Below, piece by piece: positions 36,851 through 48,652 of a stretch of 64,000 nucleotides of DNA (its first letter is position 1; each line of letters opens with the position of its first letter). This DNA is from Paraburkholderia sp. Tr-20389 (GTDB taxonomy: Bacteria > Pseudomonadota > Gammaproteobacteria > Burkholderiales > Burkholderiaceae): NCBI RefSeq assembly GCF_017104565.1, contig NZ_JAAGPD010000039.1, forward strand, positions 53,286 through 117,285, read 5' to 3'. A program made the position numbers and the translations under genes. Under the pieces are notes generated by a model that had not been told where the DNA came from, did no database searches, and saw only the letters and a list, made by a program, of their open reading frames with translations.

Positions 36851-38485
36851 TTGACGCTGAACGTCCTTCTCGTCGCCTCGGAGGCGATGCCGTTGGCGAA
36901 GTCCGGCGGTTTGGGCGATATGGTGAGTGCGTACGCCGCCGCGTTGCGCGATGCTGGCGTCGATTCGACCATTCTGTTGCCGGCGTATCCTTCAGCGCTG
37001 GAGCGCGCTGTCGGCGTCACGCCCATTTGCCGCATCAGCGGACTGCCGGGCGGCGACGCGCGTCTGTTGCGCGCGCACATGCCCGATACGGGCGTGCCCG
37101 TCCTTCTGCTGCAGATGGATCATCTGTTCAAGCGCGACAATCTCTATCAGGACGAACAGGGCCGCGACTATCTCGACAACGCGATCCGCTTCGCGTCGCT
37201 GTCCGCCGCGGCCACCCGTATCGCACGCGGCGTGCGCGGCGTGCAGAAACCCGACATCGTCCACGCGCACGACTGGCACACGGGTCTCACGCCGCTGCTG
37301 ATGAAGCTCGCAGGTGTCGCGGCGAAAAGCGTGTTCACCGTGCACAACCTCGCGTTCCAGGGCAACTATCCGCTCGCGCTCGGCAGCTGGATGGGCGTGC
37401 CGCCCGAGCTGCTCGCGCCTGCACTGACTGACCCGCGCAGCATCGAGTTCTATGGCGCGCTCAGCATGATGAAGGCGGGTATCGTGCACGCGCATCAGGT
37501 CGTGACCGTCAGCGAGAACTACGCGCGCGAGATTCTCACGCCGCATTTCGGGCATCTGATGGAAGGCGTGCTGCAGGCGTGCTCGCACAAGCTGTCGGGC
37601 ATCACCAACGGCATCGACATCGACACGTGGAATCCTGCTGCCGACCCGCTGATCGCGCGCGCGTACTGCGCCGACGACGTGCGCGGCAAGCAGGCCTGCA
37701 AGCGCGACCTGCAGCAGACCTTCGGCCTGAGCGTCGATCCTTTCGCGCCGATCGTCGCGATCGGCAGCCGCCTGACGTCGCAGAAGCTCGCCGACGTGGT
37801 GGTCGATGCGTTGCCCGTGATACTCGCGCGAGATCCGCGCCTTCAGGTCGCCATTCTCGGCAAGGGCGAAGCCTGGCTGGAAGCCGCGATGCGCGATCTC
37901 GCCGCTGCGTGGCCGCAGCGAGTCGGCGTGCACATCGGTTACGACGAGCAGCGCGCGCACATGCTGCATGCAGGCGCCGACCTGCTGCTGCACGCCAGCC
38001 GTTTCGAGCCATGCGGACTCACGCAGCTTTACGCGCTGCGTTACGGCACGATTCCCGTCGCCTCGCGCGTCGGCGGACTGCGCGATACGATCGTCGATTA
38101 CACGCCGGAGCGTTCGCCCGAACTCGGCTTGCCCGAAGACGGCGCAACGGGTTTTCTGTTCGATGGCGAAACGGCCGACGATATCGCCGCGGCCTTGCAA
38201 CGCGCGCTCGATGCCTTCATGCGGCCTTCGTCGTGGCACGCGTTGCAGCGCAATGCGATGCAAGGCGACTTTAGCTGGCGCAAGCCGGTGCAGGCTTACC
38301 TGAAACTGTATGGCAGATTGACGGATGCCCGTCCGGCACTACCGCGCGTCGATGTCGAACGTGTCGCGGCCGGCTCGGCGCAGCGTCGCGTGAATGTTGG
38401 CAGCGCGGTGGGCAATGCCGCGAACGCACCGGCGGCGTGGAGCAATGCGGCAGCATCGCAGGAGAGCGTGGCGCGCAGCGCGTGA
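36851..38485 (+). CDS. glgA: glycogen (starch) synthase, TTG start
   Basis: A 544-residue GT5 glucosyltransferase that extends alpha-1,4-glucan from ADP-glucose. The ADP-glucose site KSGGLGDM is at residues 17-24, and the GT-B C-terminal half has SRFEPCGLTQLYALRYGTIP. The start codon is TTG at 36851, eight bases after AGGAG; this fits the family N-terminus and there is no better ATG upstream. About 50 extra Ala/Asn-rich residues follow the usual end. glgX lies next to it on the opposite strand; glgB and glgC are not present here. Confidence 0.93.
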   Translation: MTLNVLLVASEAMPLAKSGGLGDMVSAYAAALRDAGVDSTILLPAYPSALERAVGVTPICRISGLPGGDARLLRAHMPDTGVPVLLLQMDHLFKRDNLYQDEQGRDYLDNAIRFASLSAAATRIARGVRGVQKPDIVHAHDWHTGLTPLLMKLAGVAAKSVFTVHNLAFQGNYPLALGSWMGVPPELLAPALTDPRSIEFYGALSMMKAGIVHAHQVVTVSENYAREILTPHFGHLMEGVLQACSHKLSGITNGIDIDTWNPAADPLIARAYCADDVRGKQACKRDLQQTFGLSVDPFAPIVAIGSRLTSQKLADVVVDALPVILARDPRLQVAILGKGEAWLEAAMRDLAAAWPQRVGVHIGYDEQRAHMLHAGADLLLHASRFEPCGLTQLYALRYGTIPVASRVGGLRDTIVDYTPERSPELGLPEDGATGFLFDGETADDIAAALQRALDAFMRPSSWHALQRNAMQGDFSWRKPVQAYLKLYGRLTDARPALPRVDVERVAAGSAQRRVNVGSAVGNAANAPAAWSNAAASQESVARSA

Positions 38486-38512
38486 TATCAAAGCCAGATT
38501 ACATAAAATGAA

Positions 38513-38545
38513 ACGGACCTCTTCTGATGACGAGGTCCGTTTTTC
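38513..38545 (+). terminator. Rho-independent terminator of glgA
   Basis: Perfect 9-bp stem ACGGACCTC / GAGGTCCGT with a 10-base loop, followed by five T. It sits between convergent glgA and glgX. Confidence 0.85.
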
Positions 38546-38602
38546 TTCCTACTGCTGCTTCCTCTCAGGTCCGCCACTACGCCTTCAAAACCCTCGCTCT
38601 TC

Positions 38603-40774
<2,172 letters not shown>

Positions 40775-41279
40775 GGTTGGGTTCCTCGGGCGAATGGGCT
40801 AGAACGGACCTGAATGACGAATGACGATATGCAGGCTGGCTATGCGGCGCAATGGCGTGCATGAAGAGCAATCCATGTGCCCGAAGAAAGTCCACCACTG
40901 CCGCGAATCGCCTGTCGCGCGCCAACCAGCCGAATGGAAAAACGGGACCCTGAAAAATCGGCAGCGCGATGCGCCTAAACTTACAACGGTGCGCCCGCTC
41001 ACCTGGGAACTCGCCCGGTTTCCCGACCGGCCGTTCATGCGCGCCGCTTCCGAACGCACGATGCGCGCCACCTCACGATAACCCGCGCCACGTCTAGGGC
41101 AGACGCATCCGCGTGCGTGAACCGATGCACCAGCGGGAGCGCACAAACGCGTACCCCGTGCATCTTCGATACCGCTTCGATCGAATTGGCACGGGTCATG
41201 CGTGCCGCGTAATCAATTCACGATCACGATTCGCCTGCACCCGTTAGCCGGCTGCGCGAGCAGAAGTCTGCCTGTACAC
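40775..41279. other. intergenic region between glgX and a receiver gene
   Basis: 505 bases between divergent genes. Short open frames here have no ribosome site and unlike codon use. I see no strong hairpin or repeat. Both promoters should lie inside. Confidence 0.35.
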
Positions 41280-41711
41280 ATGGAATCGAACGCCTTATCG
41301 GACAGCCGCCTCCCCACCATCCTGCTCATCGACGACGAGCCGGACCTTCTGATCGCGTGGGCTCTCCTGCTCGAACTGGAGGGCTTTCATGTGCTCACTG
41401 CTTTCGAGCCGCGCAAGGGCGTCGAACTCGCGCAACGTGTGCACCCCGCCCTCGTCATCACCGATCTGATGATGCCGGGCATGGACGGCGCCGAAGTGTG
41501 CCGCATGCTCAAGAGCGATCCCGGCCTCGACGGCATGCCCGTGATCCTGTGGAGCGCCTCGCCCGACATTCCCGGCGATCTCGATTGCGAGGCCACGTTG
41601 CACAAGCCCGTCGCGCGTGAAACCCTGCTCGGCCAGGTCGACCTGCTGCTGCGCCGGCCGCATGGCGGAGCCGGCCCGCTGCAAGGCGCGGGCGACGCGC
41701 CGCTGAACTGA
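41280..41711 (+). CDS. single-domain response regulator
   Basis: A 143-residue receiver protein. It has acidic DDEPD, the phospho-acceptor Asp in LVITDLMMPGMDG, a Ser in ILWSASPD and the Lys in ATLHKPVA. The C-terminal tail is short and carries no output domain. The in-frame start at 41202 would add 26 residues unlike the family. No clear ribosome site precedes 41280. It probably shuttles phosphate in a relay with a kinase outside the window. Confidence 0.8.
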   Translation: MESNALSDSRLPTILLIDDEPDLLIAWALLLELEGFHVLTAFEPRKGVELAQRVHPALVITDLMMPGMDGAEVCRMLKSDPGLDGMPVILWSASPDIPGDLDCEATLHKPVARETLLGQVDLLLRRPHGGAGPLQGAGDAPLN

Positions 41712-41887
41712 ACCCGAACCCACTGAAGCGGAATGAACGTCGCGCCAGGCGCTCAATGCGCCCTGCGCGCTCTGCGTGCGTGCGTCGGTGCCCGTGTCGC
41801 TTTCGATGGCCTGCGTGGCCGGGTTCCTGACCAGAAGACGATCGCTTCATCTCGATCCGCTTCAATCGCATCGTTCTGTACTCGCAA

Positions 41888-42079
41888 TCAAGCATCCGCG
41901 AGCCACGCCGCAATCCGTTGCAGGTACAAGCGATCGTCACGCGGGCCTGGCGCGTCCATCGCAAGCGGCATCGCGGAATCGATCAGTGCATGACGGCTGC
42001 GCGTCGCGTCGCGCAGCGCGGCCAGCACATCGAGGAGACGACACGCAAGGTTCCAGTGCGGAATGAATGGACCGCTCAT
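41888..42079 (-). CDS. possible small hypothetical protein (63 aa)
   Basis: A 63-residue frame with amphipathic helical segments (NLACRLLDVLAALRDATRSR; YLQRIAAWLADA) and plausible codon use. There is no clear ribosome-binding site and no recognised family. It may be a real short protein or a chance frame. Confidence 0.3.
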   Translation of the reverse strand: MSGPFIPHWNLACRLLDVLAALRDATRSRHALIDSAMPLAMDAPGPRDDRLYLQRIAAWLADA

Positions 42080-42163
42080 TCCAATGGCTGCGTGCGCAAC
42101 GGAACGCATAGGGGACGAATGCGACGCAAGGACAAGATGCAAATGCAGGAGCCGGAATGAAAC

Positions 42164-42200
42164 GGGCCGCGTCGCAACGCGGCCCTGCGGGCTTCGCCCG
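42164..42200 (-). terminator. double hairpin after CsbD
   Basis: Perfect 9-bp stem GGGCCGCGT-CGCA-ACGCGGCCC at 42164-42185 and a second small GC hairpin to about 42200. On the minus strand the larger stem is followed by GTTTCATT. It lies 64 bases or more downstream of the CsbD stop. Confidence 0.5.
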
Positions 42201-42263
42201 TCTGCTTATACGCTCCCTGCAATCGAACCGCCGGGCGGCGGCTCTATTCTGTGCGCCGCCTGA

Positions 42264-42464
42264 TCAGTGATGATGCTTGCGGTCTTCGCGCGCAACGTCC
42301 TTCGCGGCCTCCTTCGCATCGCCATAAGACTTCTGCATTTCGCCGGCGCCTTGTTGCAGGTCGCCCTTCAGTTCCTGGCTACGGTTGCCCGTGGCCTTGC
42401 CGACCGCCTCGTTGACCTTGCCCTTCACCTTTTCGGCGGTGCCCTTCACTTGATCCTTGTTCAT
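42264..42464 (-). CDS. CsbD-family stress protein
   Basis: A 66-residue hydrophilic protein starting MNKDQVKGTAEKVKGKVNEA, with the CsbD-like repeat of Lys/Gly/Glu helices (VGKATGNRSQELKGDLQQGA). In Bacillus and Escherichia coli (YjbJ) such proteins are abundant under general stress, and their molecular role is unknown. The C-terminus ends in HHH. The start at 42464 gives the family N-terminus. Confidence 0.9.
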   Translation of the reverse strand: MNKDQVKGTAEKVKGKVNEAVGKATGNRSQELKGDLQQGAGEMQKSYGDAKEAAKDVAREDRKHHH

Positions 42465-42570
42465 GGCTGACTCCGTCTGGTTACGCCGACGCACGGTTGC
42501 GTCAGTCGACGAGAATCGAGCATCCGCTGTGCCTGGCGCGTCTGGCTCCGGGTCGTCGAACGACAAGCCA

Positions 42571-42780
42571 TCAACCCACTGCGGGCGCACGCGTCTCCAG
42601 CGTCCGCAACTGTCCGTCGAGCTTGCTCGCCCGCGTCCGTTGCGACGGCACCAGTTGCGCTGCCAGCACCGCATTGAGCCTGTTGCGCCAGTATGAAAGC
42701 GGAAAGCGGTGTTCCGCGGAGAGATGGCCGAGCACCCGCTCCAGATGCTGAAGCTCGCTTTCCAGCTGATAGTTGTCCAT
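42571..42780 (-). CDS. small conserved hypothetical protein (69 aa)
   Basis: A 69-residue soluble protein (MDNYQLESELQHLERVLGHL and so on), mostly helical. GGGGA lies five bases before the ATG at 42780; a longer frame exists to 42846. I do not recognise a named family. It is on the same strand as CsbD, 106 bases upstream, and may be expressed with it. Confidence 0.6.
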   Translation of the reverse strand: MDNYQLESELQHLERVLGHLSAEHRFPLSYWRNRLNAVLAAQLVPSQRTRASKLDGQLRTLETRAPAVG

Positions 42781-42937
42781 TGTGGTCCCCATTGTGTGTT
42801 GTTCCTGCCGGGAGATCGATGCGTTGGCGCGGGCGGCGTTCGACACAGCCGCGCATGCGCTGGCCGTTTACAGCACCCGCCGTACCTGAAAACCAATCCG
42901 CATCGCCCGACGGTCGACACACCGTCCGGACGTCACG

Positions 42938-43795
42938 CTAGACGTAAGGGCGCTCGCGCATCCATTTCGTCATGATCCATTTCTCGCCGCTCGTGACGGG
43001 CGCGCCGCCGTGCAGCGTCAACGGATCGAGCTGGCGGCGCCCGTTCATGTAGCGAAAGTAGATCGCGCCGCCCTGCCGCGCCATGACCGCGAGCCCCGCA
43101 TCCGGAAAGACCGTTTCCCCGCCGCCCGCGACATCGCTCAGATAGACGATCAGCGTCGCGACGCGCTGACCGCCACGCGACGTATGCAGCACGCTGCCGT
43201 TCTGGCCGGGCGGAAAATAATCGAAGTGCGGGCGGTACTCGCCGCCCTTCGTGTAATGCAGAATCTGCAACCCCTCGCCGTGTTCGAGCGGCCAGTTCAT
43301 CAAGGCCGAGATGCGGCGGTCCAGCCGTTCGATGAATGCGTCTTCGCAGCGCTGAAACCAGAAGCCTTCGCTGGTGCGCAGCTGGATCACGTCTTCGCGG
43401 CCGTTCTCGGGGTTGACGGTGGTCGAGCGCTTCAGGCGATGCCGCGCGCGCTCGATCAGCTCGTCGCATTCGTCGCGCGACAGCACGTCGTCGAATGCGA
43501 TCACCTGTGGACGCTCGAAGCGCACGCGCACGGCCACGTCGCGGTCGTGCGCACGCACCGTGTTGCCCGCCGCGACGGGACAGGCGTCGTAGTCGTAAGC
43601 ACGTGCCTCGTCTTGCGGCGTTTCGATGACGACGGCTTCCGCGCCCGTCTCCGACGCCGCGCGGCGCACGATCTCGCGTGCCGCATCCGTTTCGAAGCCC
43701 GCCTGCACCATCGCTTCGACCATCGATTCCGGCGTACATCCACGGCCCACGTTCGTCGTGAGCCATTCCTGCCATCCTGCATCCATTTCGCGCAT
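42938..43795 (-). CDS. 2OG-Fe(II) oxygenase, prolyl 4-hydroxylase family
   Basis: A 285-residue P4Hc-type dioxygenase. Iron ligands are His190 and Asp192 (YRPHFDYF) and His262 (PLTLHGGAPV), and Lys272 (GEKWIM) fits 2-oxoglutarate binding. The N-terminal ~90 residues include a helical segment (PESMVEAMVQAGFETDAAR) of unknown role. Bacterial members hydroxylate prolines in a few known proteins; the target here is unknown. The start at 43795 is chosen over the longer frame to 43849 because the first 18 residues of the latter look non-conserved. Confidence 0.87.
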   Translation of the reverse strand: MREMDAGWQEWLTTNVGRGCTPESMVEAMVQAGFETDAAREIVRRAASETGAEAVVIETPQDEARAYDYDACPVAAGNTVRAHDRDVAVRVRFERPQVIAFDDVLSRDECDELIERARHRLKRSTTVNPENGREDVIQLRTSEGFWFQRCEDAFIERLDRRISALMNWPLEHGEGLQILHYTKGGEYRPHFDYFPPGQNGSVLHTSRGGQRVATLIVYLSDVAGGGETVFPDAGLAVMARQGGAIYFRYMNGRRQLDPLTLHGGAPVTSGEKWIMTKWMRERPYV

Positions 43796-43871
43796 CACAC
43801 CCTCGCTGCCTGGTTGACGTGCCCCATTACGTCCTGCGTCGTGCCGCATTCACGCTGCGCTCTTACCACCT

Positions 43872-44345
43872 TTATGCCGATCGCGCCCGCCACGCGGCGA
43901 GTCCGCGTTTCGCCTGTTCGCGAATGGCGCCCTGCACGAAGGGCGTCCAGCCGAGCAGCGCGCCTTTCGCACCCAACGCCTGACTGGCCCAGCGCCACAG
44001 ATCGAAACGGTCGCGGTGCTCGACGATCAGTCCGTCGCGGAACACGAAGCGCGCGTCGATCTGATTGACGACGGCTCTGCCCGTCTGGCTGAACACATAA
44101 CTCGCGACCCAGTGCGCACTGCCGTGCTGGTCGTCGGCGGTGACATGACTGAAGGCGAGCGTGAACTCCTGCGCGCGCGACACCAGCATGCGCCACATGT
44201 CGCTGACTTCATTCCCGTGCAGTTCCGTGAACACGGGATCGCTGAACGTCACGTCGGGCGCGTAGCACGCGGCCATCGTCTCGACGTCGCGCCGCTGGAA
44301 CGCCTCGTAGAATCGCTCGATCAATGCCGCATTGGGATGAGTCAT
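43872..44345 (-). CDS. NTF2-like (SnoaL-type) protein
   Basis: A 157-residue protein with the NTF2/SnoaL fold: MTHPNAALIERFYEAFQRRD, AACYAPDVTFSDPVFTELHG, and a cone-forming sheet ending in HRDRFDLWRWASQALG. Members act as small-molecule isomerases, hydrolases or binding proteins; the substrate is unknown. It precedes the 2OG oxygenase on the same strand by 76 bases. Confidence 0.8.
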   Translation of the reverse strand: MTHPNAALIERFYEAFQRRDVETMAACYAPDVTFSDPVFTELHGNEVSDMWRMLVSRAQEFTLAFSHVTADDQHGSAHWVASYVFSQTGRAVVNQIDARFVFRDGLIVEHRDRFDLWRWASQALGAKGALLGWTPFVQGAIREQAKRGLAAWRARSA

Positions 44346-44515
44346 GTCGGTCTTGTGTGCCCCGTTTTACTTGCCTTTCATGGCCGCCGTCATCACGTCC
44401 GATGCGACGGCCGCCATAGCGTCCGATTCCGCCGCGCATGCCGATACGTCAGCGCGATTCAGGCAAGGTACAACACGCGCACGCGGTCGCGCAATCGTTC
44501 AGTGATGTCGCCGTC

Positions 44516-45799
44516 TTACACGGCCTCGGGATCCGAGCGATGAATCGCGATGCCTTCCATCGGGTCCGGCTCGGCGCGCCAGGGCGCCCGTTCGATCATC
44601 CGCTGTGTGTCCGCATAACCCGCGTCCCAGCGGCGGCGGATGCCTTCCGCCGAAAAGTCGATGTCCTTGTGCAGATCGTCCTGCCCGAAGCTCGGCGCAT
44701 CGAGTTCGATCACCTGCATCGTGGTGCCGCAGCCCCAGGTCAGCAGTTCCTTGACGGCTGCCGTATCGCGCTGGTCGTCGGGCAGATGCGTGCCCAGTTC
44801 GCGGATCACGTGCCGCAAGCGGTGAATCTGCCGCTGACGCTCCAGATGGCTCTCGGCGCGGCTCGAATACTGGATGTCGCGCTGTCGGCTCATCGCTTCG
44901 CGGATCGACGCCGGCTCGGCGCCATGCGCGGGCCACAACTGCACCGTGAAGATCACGGAGCTATGCCGCGGCCGGTCGTCGAGCACGGCTTCGAGCGGCG
45001 TATTCGAATAGATGCCGCCGTCCCAGTACGCTTCGCCGTCGATGCGCACGGACGGAAAGCCCGGCGGAAACGCCGCCGACGCCATCACGTGCCCGACGTC
45101 GAGCGACTCGTCGCGATTGGTGAAATAACGCATCTGCCCGCTGCCCACGCCGACCGTGCCGACCGTGAGGCGCGTCTCCTTGCCGTTCAGATAGTCGAAG
45201 TCGATTAGCGAAGCAAGCGTCTCGCGCAACGGCTCCGTGTGATAGAACGCGGCCTGCTCGATGCCGACGGGCGTATGCAGTGCGAGCCATGCGTGGGCAC
45301 GCGGCGTGAAGAACGCGGGCAAGCCTTGCGACATGATCGACAGGTTGCGCAGCCATGCCTCGTAGCCTGGAATCCATGCAGCCCACGCGCTCGCCAGATA
45401 CGCGGGCACCCCCAGTGCGGTGCACGCGGGCGCGCAGGCGGCGAGCCAGTTCGGCGCGTGATGGCCTGTCCATGTCACGCGCTCCCAGAACGTGCGCAGA
45501 CGGTTCATCCGGTCGGCGGGCCGGTTGCCCGCGATGATCGCCCCGTTGATCGCGCCGATCGACGTGCCGATCACCCAGTCCGGTTCGATTCCGGCATCGT
45601 GCAGCGCTTCGAATACGCCGGCCTGATAGGCACCCAGCGCCCCGCCGCCTTGCAGCACGAGCACCACCTGGGCATCGATGTCGGGATGCGCGGCGGCCCA
45701 GCGCGAGCCTTCCGGCGCAACTGTCTTGCGAGCCCGCGTGGATCCACGCGAGGCCTGCGCGGAATGCGCGGCAGCATGCACGGCAGCTTTCTTGACCAT
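44516..45799 (-). CDS. patatin-like phospholipase (DUF3734 type)
   Basis: A 427-residue serine lipase of the patatin family. It has the oxyanion motif GGGALG (residues 51-56), the nucleophile GTSIG (Ser80), and the catalytic Asp in YWDGGIYSNTPLEAVLDD. The C-terminal region (YSSRAESHLERQRQIHRLRH and so on) fits DUF3734, common in Burkholderia proteins linked to lipid turnover. The first ~40 residues are Ala/Arg-rich and may be disordered. GGAGAAG lies before the ATG. It lies 201 bases downstream of the Tad locus and probably has its own promoter. Confidence 0.88.
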   Translation of the reverse strand: MVKKAAVHAAAHSAQASRGSTRARKTVAPEGSRWAAAHPDIDAQVVLVLQGGGALGAYQAGVFEALHDAGIEPDWVIGTSIGAINGAIIAGNRPADRMNRLRTFWERVTWTGHHAPNWLAACAPACTALGVPAYLASAWAAWIPGYEAWLRNLSIMSQGLPAFFTPRAHAWLALHTPVGIEQAAFYHTEPLRETLASLIDFDYLNGKETRLTVGTVGVGSGQMRYFTNRDESLDVGHVMASAAFPPGFPSVRIDGEAYWDGGIYSNTPLEAVLDDRPRHSSVIFTVQLWPAHGAEPASIREAMSRQRDIQYSSRAESHLERQRQIHRLRHVIRELGTHLPDDQRDTAAVKELLTWGCGTTMQVIELDAPSFGQDDLHKDIDFSAEGIRRRWDAGYADTQRMIERAPWRAEPDPMEGIAIHRSDPEAV

Positions 45800-46000
45800 C
45801 GTGCTTCTCCGTTGAGAATCGAAGCGTTCGACTCAAGGTCTGCGGCCCAGACTCAGGCGAGCCCTCAAGGGCAACGCCAGCCGCAAGCAGTCACACGATA
45901 GCGCACCTTTATTTCGCGCGCACTTCAGGGCGCGCGCGCCGATCGCCGCGCCGCAACAGAAGCGGCTGACACGGCGCCGTCACCTGCGCCTGCTGCGTCC

Positions 46001-47434
46001 TCACTTCGCAATGCGCAGAATGGCGGACGCGAGCTGGGCATAGCACGGTTTGATGTCGTTGATCGTCGCCGCGTAGCAATACACGCCGACGGGCTGCTTC
46101 GCGTCGAAGCAGCGGCTCGGACCATCTGCGACGTTGGCGATGCACTTCAGGATGTCCTGGCCGACCTCGCCGCTGCCCGCACCCGTCTTCGTCAGCAGCG
46201 ACGGACCATAGCCGAGCGCGAACACGTAGATCCCTTCCGCGCGCGCCTTGGCAGCCATCATCTCCATCAGGTTGCGCGACGCGTTGTTCACGTTCGCGTA
46301 CTTGATCAGCATGTTGCTCAGCTTCGAACTGGACGAGGCGACGTTCGGCATGCTGCTGGTCACGGTACGCGTCAGCGTCCCCGCGATGGGAGACGCCGGC
46401 GTGATCGGCAGCGTCGAGCTGGCGTCGGATGCGGCGTGCACGTCATACGTGGCGGGCATGCTGGTCACGTTGTCGGCGTAGTTGTCATGACAGCTGCTCT
46501 GCTGGTTCTGCACGCTCATGCTGTTGAACGCGCCTGGATTGTTGGACGTGGACGACGACGTCGGCGGGCTGTCGCCGGACACGATCGTGTAGCCGCCCGT
46601 CGCGCAGGTCGTCGTCGAGCCCTTGGTGAAGTTCGCTGCAAAGCTGTTGGGCGCGCCGTCCGAAAAGAACACGATCACGCGCAGACTGGACGGCTGCGTG
46701 ATCACGTGATCGAGCTGGTATTTCGCGTTCCAGATGGCATCCACGGAAGCCGTGTTGCCGCCGAAGCTGTAGCCGTTGATCTTCGTGGTCATCGTCGTGC
46801 GGTCGAAGCCGCGGCTCTGGTCGCTCTTGAACGGCACGTCGACCACGGTGCCCGTCGCGAAGTGCATCAGCGACACGCGGTCGGTCGACGTGTTGAAGTT
46901 GTTCAGGAAGCCCGTCGACCCTGACCGCACCGCCGCCTGCGTCGTCGAATCGCTCATCGAACTCGTCACGTCGATCACGAACGACAGATCCAGATCGCGC
47001 CGGATCGCCTGACCCGAGGTCGCGACATTGAGCACCTTGAAACCCTGGATCTGCATCAACGTCAAGGGCACGGATGCCTGCGCGGCGAGATCGATCGTCA
47101 CCGTGCCCTTGTCGATCTTGATCGACGGCGCGCTGAGCGACGCGGTCGAGCCGAGGAAGCCCGCTGGATAGTTCGCCGCGAAGAACGCATTCGCGGCAGT
47201 GGTTGCGTTGGTGATCTGCTCGTCCTGGCTCGCGCCGCGCGTAACGGCCTGGCCGGCAGCGATCAGCGCGCCGTCGACGGCGGAATCCAGTCGCGCCTTG
47301 ATCATGTAGCCGAGCCCCGCATCGATCGCGAGGCCGGCAATGCCGAGCAGCGCCACCAGCGACACCACGACGAGGATGCTCACCGAGCCCCGCTGGCGCG
47401 TGGGCGTACGCCTCGTTCTTCTGCAAGTTTTCAT
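46001..47434 (-). CDS. tadG: TadG-like pilus protein with VWA domain
   Basis: A 477-residue protein. An N-terminal TadE/TadG-like hydrophobic segment (GSVSILVVVSLVALLGIAGL) is followed by a large VWA domain whose MIDAS begins at VIDVTSSMSDS, where Thr fills the first Ser place. A C-terminal part has a Cys-containing loop. In Tad systems TadG helps surface anchoring of Flp pili. It is the last gene of the pilus locus. TACGGGG lies before the ATG. Confidence 0.85.
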   Translation of the reverse strand: MKTCRRTRRTPTRQRGSVSILVVVSLVALLGIAGLAIDAGLGYMIKARLDSAVDGALIAAGQAVTRGASQDEQITNATTAANAFFAANYPAGFLGSTASLSAPSIKIDKGTVTIDLAAQASVPLTLMQIQGFKVLNVATSGQAIRRDLDLSFVIDVTSSMSDSTTQAAVRSGSTGFLNNFNTSTDRVSLMHFATGTVVDVPFKSDQSRGFDRTTMTTKINGYSFGGNTASVDAIWNAKYQLDHVITQPSSLRVIVFFSDGAPNSFAANFTKGSTTTCATGGYTIVSGDSPPTSSSTSNNPGAFNSMSVQNQQSSCHDNYADNVTSMPATYDVHAASDASSTLPITPASPIAGTLTRTVTSSMPNVASSSSKLSNMLIKYANVNNASRNLMEMMAAKARAEGIYVFALGYGPSLLTKTGAGSGEVGQDILKCIANVADGPSRCFDAKQPVGVYCYAATINDIKPCYAQLASAILRIAK

Positions 47435-47473
47435 CGCTTTCCCCGTACCCGGCGCTGCATCGGCGCCGACGCT

Positions 47474-48106
47474 TCAGAACACGCTCATCGAATAGAGATC
47501 GGGCGACAGCGCGGGCGTCGTGACGCCGTTGCCCAGATCGATCGCGCCGACCAGCGGCGTCTGCACATAGAACGCTTCGACGGCATAGGCGATCTGGCCA
47601 TCGGAGAGCTTGCCCTTGAGCAGCGCGACCGGCTGCGGCGGCGTCTTGCCGCCGAGGCCGTTGCACGCACCGCTGCCGTCCGTCGCCCATGAGGTGCCCG
47701 CCGTCGAGCAGTTCCAGATCTTGCTGGCCGCGCCGCCATCGCCGCCGCCCGTCCATTTCCATTGCGCGACGACCGTTCCCGTGCAGCCGTTGCCCTTCGC
47801 ATCGCACCCCGTCGAGCCCATGATCTGCGTGATGTAGATCATGCCCTTCCCGCTCATGCTGAGCGGCGGCGTGGTGGCCGCGAGCGACGACATGATCGTC
47901 TGCATCGGATAGGTGGCTGCCGCGCGCGACGCGAGGTTCGCGCCTTCGCGGCTGACGTTGATGAGGATCATCTGCGCCTGCACGTTGCGCGCGATGTCGT
48001 AGAGCGGCAGCGCGACACCGAGCAGCAGCGGCAACAGCAACGCGAACTCGACGCTGACGATGCCGCGCGTCTTGTGGCGCCTCGTGAGCCGTGGTCTCGT
48101 CTTCAT
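47474..48106 (-). CDS. TadE/TadF-like minor pseudopilin
   Basis: A 210-residue protein with a TadE-like N-terminus (GIVSVEFALLLPLLLGVALP: Glu at +5 of the hydrophobic helix) and a periplasmic part of about 150 residues with several Cys (GCDAKGNGCTG). It should be cut by the prepilin peptidase and act in pilus assembly. It starts one base after the stop of the upstream TadE-type gene. Confidence 0.82.
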   Translation of the reverse strand: MKTRPRLTRRHKTRGIVSVEFALLLPLLLGVALPLYDIARNVQAQMILINVSREGANLASRAAATYPMQTIMSSLAATTPPLSMSGKGMIYITQIMGSTGCDAKGNGCTGTVVAQWKWTGGGDGGAASKIWNCSTAGTSWATDGSGACNGLGGKTPPQPVALLKGKLSDGQIAYAVEAFYVQTPLVGAIDLGNGVTTPALSPDLYSMSVF

Positions 48107-48107
48107 G

Positions 48108-48629
48108 TCAGAAGCCCTCGTTGCGCATGGTCGCGGCGACGCTGAAGTTGAAGAAGCCGCCGGGAAAGAACGAGCGGATCATCGGCGTAATCATCGGCCA
48201 TGCGCAGTTGACCTGCAGCACGACGATGTCGCCGGGATTGCCGAACATGTTCGACTGGTAGCTCGTGTCGCTCGCATAGCTCTGCGTCTTGCCGCTGTTG
48301 ACGGTGATCGCGTAGCTCGGATTGACGAGGGGATACAGGCCCATCGACTGATCCCTGATTTCCTGGATCACGGCCAGGTAGCGCTGCGGGTTCGACTGGT
48401 TCGGATCGAGCCCTGCCTGACCCGTCACGGCATAGCGCGCGCCCTCGCGCACCGCGTATTGCATCGTCAGGTTCACCCACAGCGCGATGCCGAGATCCAT
48501 CACCATGCACAACAGAAAGAACAGCACGGGCGCCACGAGCGCGAATTCAAGGGTCGCGACGCCGCCCTGGCGCCCGCCGCGCCTTCGTATGCGTGGCAGC
48601 ACGCGTGGATGATCACCTGTGGTTTTCAT
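48108..48629 (-). CDS. tadE: TadE-like minor pseudopilin
   Basis: A 173-residue TadE-family protein. A basic leader is followed by GGVATLEFALVAPVLFFLLCM, a pseudopilin helix with Glu at +5. The short periplasmic part is typical. TACGGGGAG precedes the ATG. It forms a tight group with the next TadE-type gene and TadG. Confidence 0.87.
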   Translation of the reverse strand: MKTTGDHPRVLPRIRRRGGRQGGVATLEFALVAPVLFFLLCMVMDLGIALWVNLTMQYAVREGARYAVTGQAGLDPNQSNPQRYLAVIQEIRDQSMGLYPLVNPSYAITVNSGKTQSYASDTSYQSNMFGNPGDIVVLQVNCAWPMITPMIRSFFPGGFFNFSVAATMRNEGF

Positions 48630-48652
48630 CGTGTTCGCTCCCCGTAGACCGT

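Larger units (their letters stand above)
41712..42263. other. low-information region with one doubtful small gene
   Basis: 552 bases between the receiver gene and CsbD. It contains the doubtful minus-strand frame listed at 41888-42079 and a terminator at 42164-42200; otherwise no supported feature. Confidence 0.35.
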
